Shown one piece after another: positions 58,543 through 61,241 of a stretch of DNA of 61,241 bases. The stretch spans positions 1 through 61,241 of the forward strand of contig JAKAKI010000016.1 of the NCBI GenBank assembly GCA_021813505.1, read 5' to 3'. Position 1 is the stretch's first letter; each line of letters opens with the position of its first letter. A program made the position numbers and the translations under genes. The notes below the pieces were generated by a model. The model was given only the letters and a program-made list of their open reading frames with translations. It searched no databases and was not told where the DNA came from. The stretch comes from a bacterium (lineage in GTDB: Bacteria; Zixibacteria; MSB-5A5; WJJR01).

Positions 58543-58626
58543 TGGTGGGCAGAGCCCACCCGACAGCGGATGAAGGTAGCACGGGCTTCCAGCCCGTGCG
58601 TGCATGGGCAGGATGCCCATGCTACC
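58543..58626. repeat. Cluster of three short hairpins
   Basis: GGTGGGCAGAGCCCACC (as at 33619), GCACGGGCTTCCAGCCCGTGC and GCATGGGCAGGATGCCCATGC in a row, together in the gap between DUF4321 and tatA. These are common dispersed repeats. Confidence 0.8.
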
Positions 58627-58693
58627 ACTTGCTCTGCGCCTTCTCCCTGGCTCCGCATCGGCTTTAATCTCAGCACATTACACACTGGCCAAC

Positions 58694-58987
58694 TCACAGA
58701 TACCACCATCGAAAATACACGAACAACAATAATACGAAGAGCACACTGACAAAGTTTATGCGGAGTGTCAGGCCGAAGACCAGGGTAATGGCGTAGAGAT
58801 TTAGTGTCAGCGGTTCGACCGATTTGGTGTCGACCGTGCGGCCGAGGCCGATTTCGACGCTGTGCTGGAAAAGAGTCTTGATTGCGCCATCGGGGAGGAA
58901 TGAACCGACCAATTCGCCGATCAGCCCCCCGGCCGCAGCTGCCAGAATCATGCCCACAATCAGGAAGGTCAATTCCTGACGTTTCAC
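58694..58987 (-). CDS. DUF4321-family small membrane protein
   Basis: A 97-residue protein with two helices: LTFLIVGMILAAAAGGLIGE near the N-terminus and LYAITLVFGLTLRINFVSVL at the C-terminus, with LTLNLYAITLVFGLTLRINF as the most family-specific block. Known as DUF4321, of unknown function. It overlaps the purQ stop by 4 bases, so it is translated with the purine genes. Confidence 0.8.
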   Translation of the reverse strand: MKRQELTFLIVGMILAAAAGGLIGELVGSFLPDGAIKTLFQHSVEIGLGRTVDTKSVEPLTLNLYAITLVFGLTLRINFVSVLFVLLLFVYFRWWYL

Positions 58988-59730
58988 ACTTGGGCTCCCC
59001 TCTGCGAGGCCACCTTCGCCTTAAGCGGCGTTTCCATTCCGGCCGCGGTCGCACCCAACAGTGAGTTGAACAGCGCGAGACCGTCTTCGCTTCCCAGGAT
59101 CGACTCGACTGCCCGCTCGGGATGGGGCATCATGCCCAAGACGTTACCTTCGCGGTTCATGATCCCGGCGATATTGTGACGGGAGCCATTGGGGTTGGAC
59201 GCGTCATCGGGAATGCCGGAGGCATTGACGTAGCGCAGCACGATCTGTCCGGAACGTTCGAGCTGATCGATCGTTTCGTCGTCGGCGTAGTAGTTGCCTT
59301 CGGCGTGTGCAATCGGGATGCGCAAGATCTGGCCGGGACGGCAGCCGCGCGTGAACGGCGTGCGCGTGGTCTCAACTTTGATCTGTGTCCACTGGCAGGC
59401 AAAACGCATGGTGCTGTTTCGCAGCATGGCGCCGGGGAGCAGACCGGCTTCGAGCAGAACCTGGAAACCGTTGCAGATGCCCCAGACCAAGCCGCCCGAC
59501 TCGGCAAACCGTTTCACCGAGTTCATGACCGGCGAGAAGCGCGCGATTGCGCCCGCGCGCAGGTAATCGCCAAACGAGAACCCGCCGGGAAGGATCACGC
59601 AGTCGACGTCCTTCAAATCGGGATCGGTGTGCCAGAGGAACTCCACCGGGGCACACAAGACATGGCGCAGAGCGGCGTAAGCGTCATAATCGCAGTTCGA
59701 ACCGGGAAATGTCACGACGCCGAATCTCAC
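58984..59730 (-). CDS. purQ: Phosphoribosylformylglycinamidine synthase subunit PurQ
   Basis: A 248-residue class I glutamine amidotransferase: VVTFPGSNCDYDAYAALRHV, VILPGGFSFGDYLRAGAIA, the nucleophile Cys86 in WGICNGFQVLLEAGLLPGAM, and His203/Glu205 in MMPHPERAVESILGS. It supplies ammonia to PurL in the fourth step of purine synthesis. It overlaps purS by 4 bases. PurL is not in the window. Confidence 0.95.
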   Translation of the reverse strand: MRFGVVTFPGSNCDYDAYAALRHVLCAPVEFLWHTDPDLKDVDCVILPGGFSFGDYLRAGAIARFSPVMNSVKRFAESGGLVWGICNGFQVLLEAGLLPGAMLRNSTMRFACQWTQIKVETTRTPFTRGCRPGQILRIPIAHAEGNYYADDETIDQLERSGQIVLRYVNASGIPDDASNPNGSRHNIAGIMNREGNVLGMMPHPERAVESILGSEDGLALFNSLLGATAAGMETPLKAKVASQRGAQV

Positions 59731-59987
59731 GAGCGCACCTCCACCTGGAAACTCTCGATGACCGGGTTGGCCAGAAGTTTGCTGGAGATTTCCTCCAGCC
59801 GTCCGCGGGCGGTCAGCAGATCTTCCGCCTCGATTTCGACTTCAAATGTGCGGCCGGTCCGGACATTACGGACCCAGTCGTACCCCATTTGTGCCAAGGC
59901 CCGACGGATCGTCTGCCCCTGCGGGTCCAGAACGCCGTCCTTCAAACGGACCTTCACTGTGCCTTTCAACACCACTGGTCTCCCCAT
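59727..59987 (-). CDS. purS: Phosphoribosylformylglycinamidine synthase subunit PurS
   Basis: An 86-residue protein started at ATG 59987 (GGGACG upstream): VVLKGTVKVRLKDGVLDPQG, then GQTIRRALAQMGYDWVRNVR, with the FEVEIEAEDLLTA strand. The longer frame to 60122 has no family support. PurS bridges PurQ and PurL in the small-type PurLQS complex. Typical order purS-purQ. Confidence 0.93.
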   Translation of the reverse strand: MGRPVVLKGTVKVRLKDGVLDPQGQTIRRALAQMGYDWVRNVRTGRTFEVEIEAEDLLTARGRLEEISSKLLANPVIESFQVEVRS

Positions 59988-60104
59988 CGTCCCGTCGCCG
60001 CCACCATGCGCGGCAACGACAACCGACAGCAAATTATAAGTGCTGCCGGACGCAATTCCCACAGGAATTGTCAATTGATCCGATGTTGAAGGGGGATGGG
60101 GGGT

Positions 60105-60139
60105 TGCGGGATGCGCCAGCAAGGCTGGCGCATCCCGCA
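60105..60139 (-). terminator. 16-bp perfect hairpin after the repeat protein
   Basis: TGCGGGATGCGCCAGC and its complement around AAG, 7 bases beyond the stop at 60146 of the secreted repeat-protein gene. No U-run follows. Confidence 0.65.
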
Positions 60140-60145
60140 GGACTA

Positions 60146-61241
60146 CTACTTTAGGAGGACCATCTTCTTATTCTCTGAGAAGCTACCCGTGGTGAGTCGG
60201 TAAAAGTAGACACCAGATGGAACCGAACGACCGCCTGCGTCAGTGCCATCCCATGAAACGCTCTCTACACCCGGCCCCAAGTCCTGATCAACCAAACGTG
60301 TGACCTCCCTGCCGAGAACGTCAAAGACTGTGAGAGTGACGTACCCGGAAGTTGGAAGGGCAAAGCGGATTTCGGTCCCAGAGTTGAAGGGGTTGGGGTA
60401 GTTCTGGGAAAGAGTATGCGAGGTTGGAATGTTACTAGGGTCCCCATCCTGAATGCCAACGGTGTGCCCGTATCCACGAGCCGTAGTTGACGGGGGCCCA
60501 TCCTTATCCGTTCCGTCTTGGGCGAGGTATGCCCGCACAAAGTAGAAATGCTCGCCCATGATTTCATCGCAATACTTCCGTTGCGCGGGATCAGTACCCC
60601 TGACCACTGGTGTTGGTGAGTCATCACGATAGACCTTGAACCCGACCACAGGACTTCCCGTCCAGTTCCAATTCACACAGATCTCACCCTGCCGGTCGAC
60701 CGATGCGTTGACGGGGCTTGGTGTTCCAAGTGGAACAGAAATGGTAGTTGGCGCATTCCCGCTGGTTGACCCGCACCCGTTCGATGCCGTCGCCGTGATC
60801 GTGCACGGCCCCGTCGATCCCGCCGGCGCCGTCCAGTTCGTCGTGCTGCTGCTCGGCGAACTGAAACTCCCCCCGCAACTCGAACTCCAGCTCCAACCCG
60901 TCGCCCCCGACGCACCCGCACTCAGACTGTATGTCTGCCCCCCGCACACTGAACCCGGCAATCCCGTCACCGATACTGTCCCCGGCGGCTGGCCCACCGT
61001 GGTCGAGGCATTCCCGCTGGTTGACCCGCACCCGTTCGATGCCGTCGCCGTGATCGTGCACGGCCCCGTCGATCCCGCCGGCGCCGTCCAGTTCGTCGTG
61101 CTGCTGCTCGGCGAACTGAAACTCCCCCCGCAACTCGAACTCCAGCTCCAACCCGTCGCCCCCGACGCACCCGCACTCAGACTGTATGTCTGCCCCCCGC
61201 ACACTGAACCCGGCAATCCCGTCACCGATACTGTCCCCGGC
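60146..61241 (-). CDS. Secreted repeat protein with NYPNPFN sorting domain, partial
   Basis: The gene runs off the window's right edge, so only the C-terminal 365 or so codons are visible; an apparent GTG start at 61225 is not real. Two or more copies of an 85-residue Ig/PKD-like repeat (GLPGSVCGGQTYSLSAGASG, ATGWSWSSSCGGSFSSPSSS, TTNWTAPAGSTGPCTITATA) with paired cysteines are followed by a fibronectin-like segment (GEICVNWNWTGSPVVGFKVY). The end is a FlgD/por-like sorting domain (SQNYPNPFNSGTEIRFALPT, VFDVLGREVTRLVDQDLGPG, VPSGVYFYRLTTG). Exported and probably surface-attached through a type-IX-like pathway, as with the propeller protein. Confidence 0.88.
   Translation of the reverse strand, partial: PGTVSVTGLPGSVCGGQTYSLSAGASGATGWSWSSSCGGSFSSPSSSTTNWTAPAGSTGPCTITATASNGCGSTSGNASTTVGQPPGTVSVTGLPGSVCGGQTYSLSAGASGATGWSWSSSCGGSFSSPSSSTTNWTAPAGSTGPCTITATASNGCGSTSGNAPTTISVPLGTPSPVNASVDRQGEICVNWNWTGSPVVGFKVYRDDSPTPVVRGTDPAQRKYCDEIMGEHFYFVRAYLAQDGTDKDGPPSTTARGYGHTVGIQDGDPSNIPTSHTLSQNYPNPFNSGTEIRFALPTSGYVTLTVFDVLGREVTRLVDQDLGPGVESVSWDGTDAGGRSVPSGVYFYRLTTGSFSENKKMVLLK
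60756..61241. repeat. Perfect 255-bp tandem repeat in the secreted protein gene
   Basis: The unit beginning TTCCCGCTGGTTGACCCGCA at 60756 recurs at 61011. The 231 bases visible of the second unit match the first without a difference that I can find. The period is 255 bp (85 codons), in frame. The array continues past the window edge. Confidence 0.92.

Noticed and set aside
60756-61241. Tandem repeat as a possible CRISPR or satellite array
   Set aside because: The units are 255 bp, contiguous without spacers and in frame with a secreted-protein gene.

Overview
The window looks like chromosomal DNA from an uncultivated, Gram-negative, GC-rich bacterium of the FCB (Fibrobacteres-Chlorobi-Bacteroidetes) side of the tree, plausibly candidate phylum Zixibacteria or a neighbour such as KSB1 or Eisenbacteria. 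This placement is an inference. It rests on a C-terminal FlgD-like sorting domain with an NYPNPFN motif (60146-61241), two PorV/PorQ-type outer-membrane proteins next to an Asp-box propeller protein (39898-44580), DUF4321, and many short palindromic repeats typical of such genomes. No rRNA, CRISPR array, complete insertion sequence or prophage was seen. One tRNA (Asn, GTT) is present.

Layout. 1-2.1 kb: a GT-C-like membrane glycosyltransferase and a palindromic repeat. 2.2-4.4 kb: a minus-strand, visibly AT-richer cassette of two TIR-domain proteins and a small three-helix membrane protein, the best candidate for an undescribed anti-phage system. It is followed by a beta-barrel protein and a second copy of the same repeat. 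6.1-17.9 kb: small proteins, an HtrA-type protease, a signalling cluster (STAS-HTH fusion, GGDEF cyclase, degenerate deacetylase), DUF362, CoA-binding protein, threonine synthase and two glycosyltransferases. 18.2-25.5 kb: a TetR-controlled TolC/HlyD/ABC-2 export operon like E. coli cecR-ybhGFSR, with an operator-like palindrome over the tetR start. 25.7-30.8 kb: an HpaB/4-hydroxybutyryl-CoA-dehydratase relative, a DUF6125 protein, two methyltransferases and a prepilin peptidase.

31.4-36.7 kb: zinc-ribbon proteins, an NtrC-type regulator with an altered GAFTGA loop, a STAS protein with a clear promoter and terminator, a PBP5-type carboxypeptidase and a DUF72 protein. 36.7-39.7 kb: an uncharacterised four-gene membrane operon (one member resembling DUF6754). 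39.9-44.6 kb: the PorV-like/propeller secretion module. 44.7-48.3 kb: SPFH/zinc-ribbon/Ppx-GppA operon. 48.9-50.4 kb: a convergent pair of Met/His/Cys-rich exported proteins, probably for copper or another soft metal.

50.8-54.0 kb: dus-larC-etfA. 54.2-57.5 kb: FHA protein plus CHASE2 Ser/Thr kinase. 57.7-60.0 kb: a hypothetical gene, tatA and purS-purQ-DUF4321. The window ends inside a secreted protein built of DNA-identical 255-bp tandem repeats.

Start codons were moved from the longest open frame wherever a ribosome-binding site, overlap or signal peptide argued for it. Family names come from motif recognition by eye; no database search was possible.
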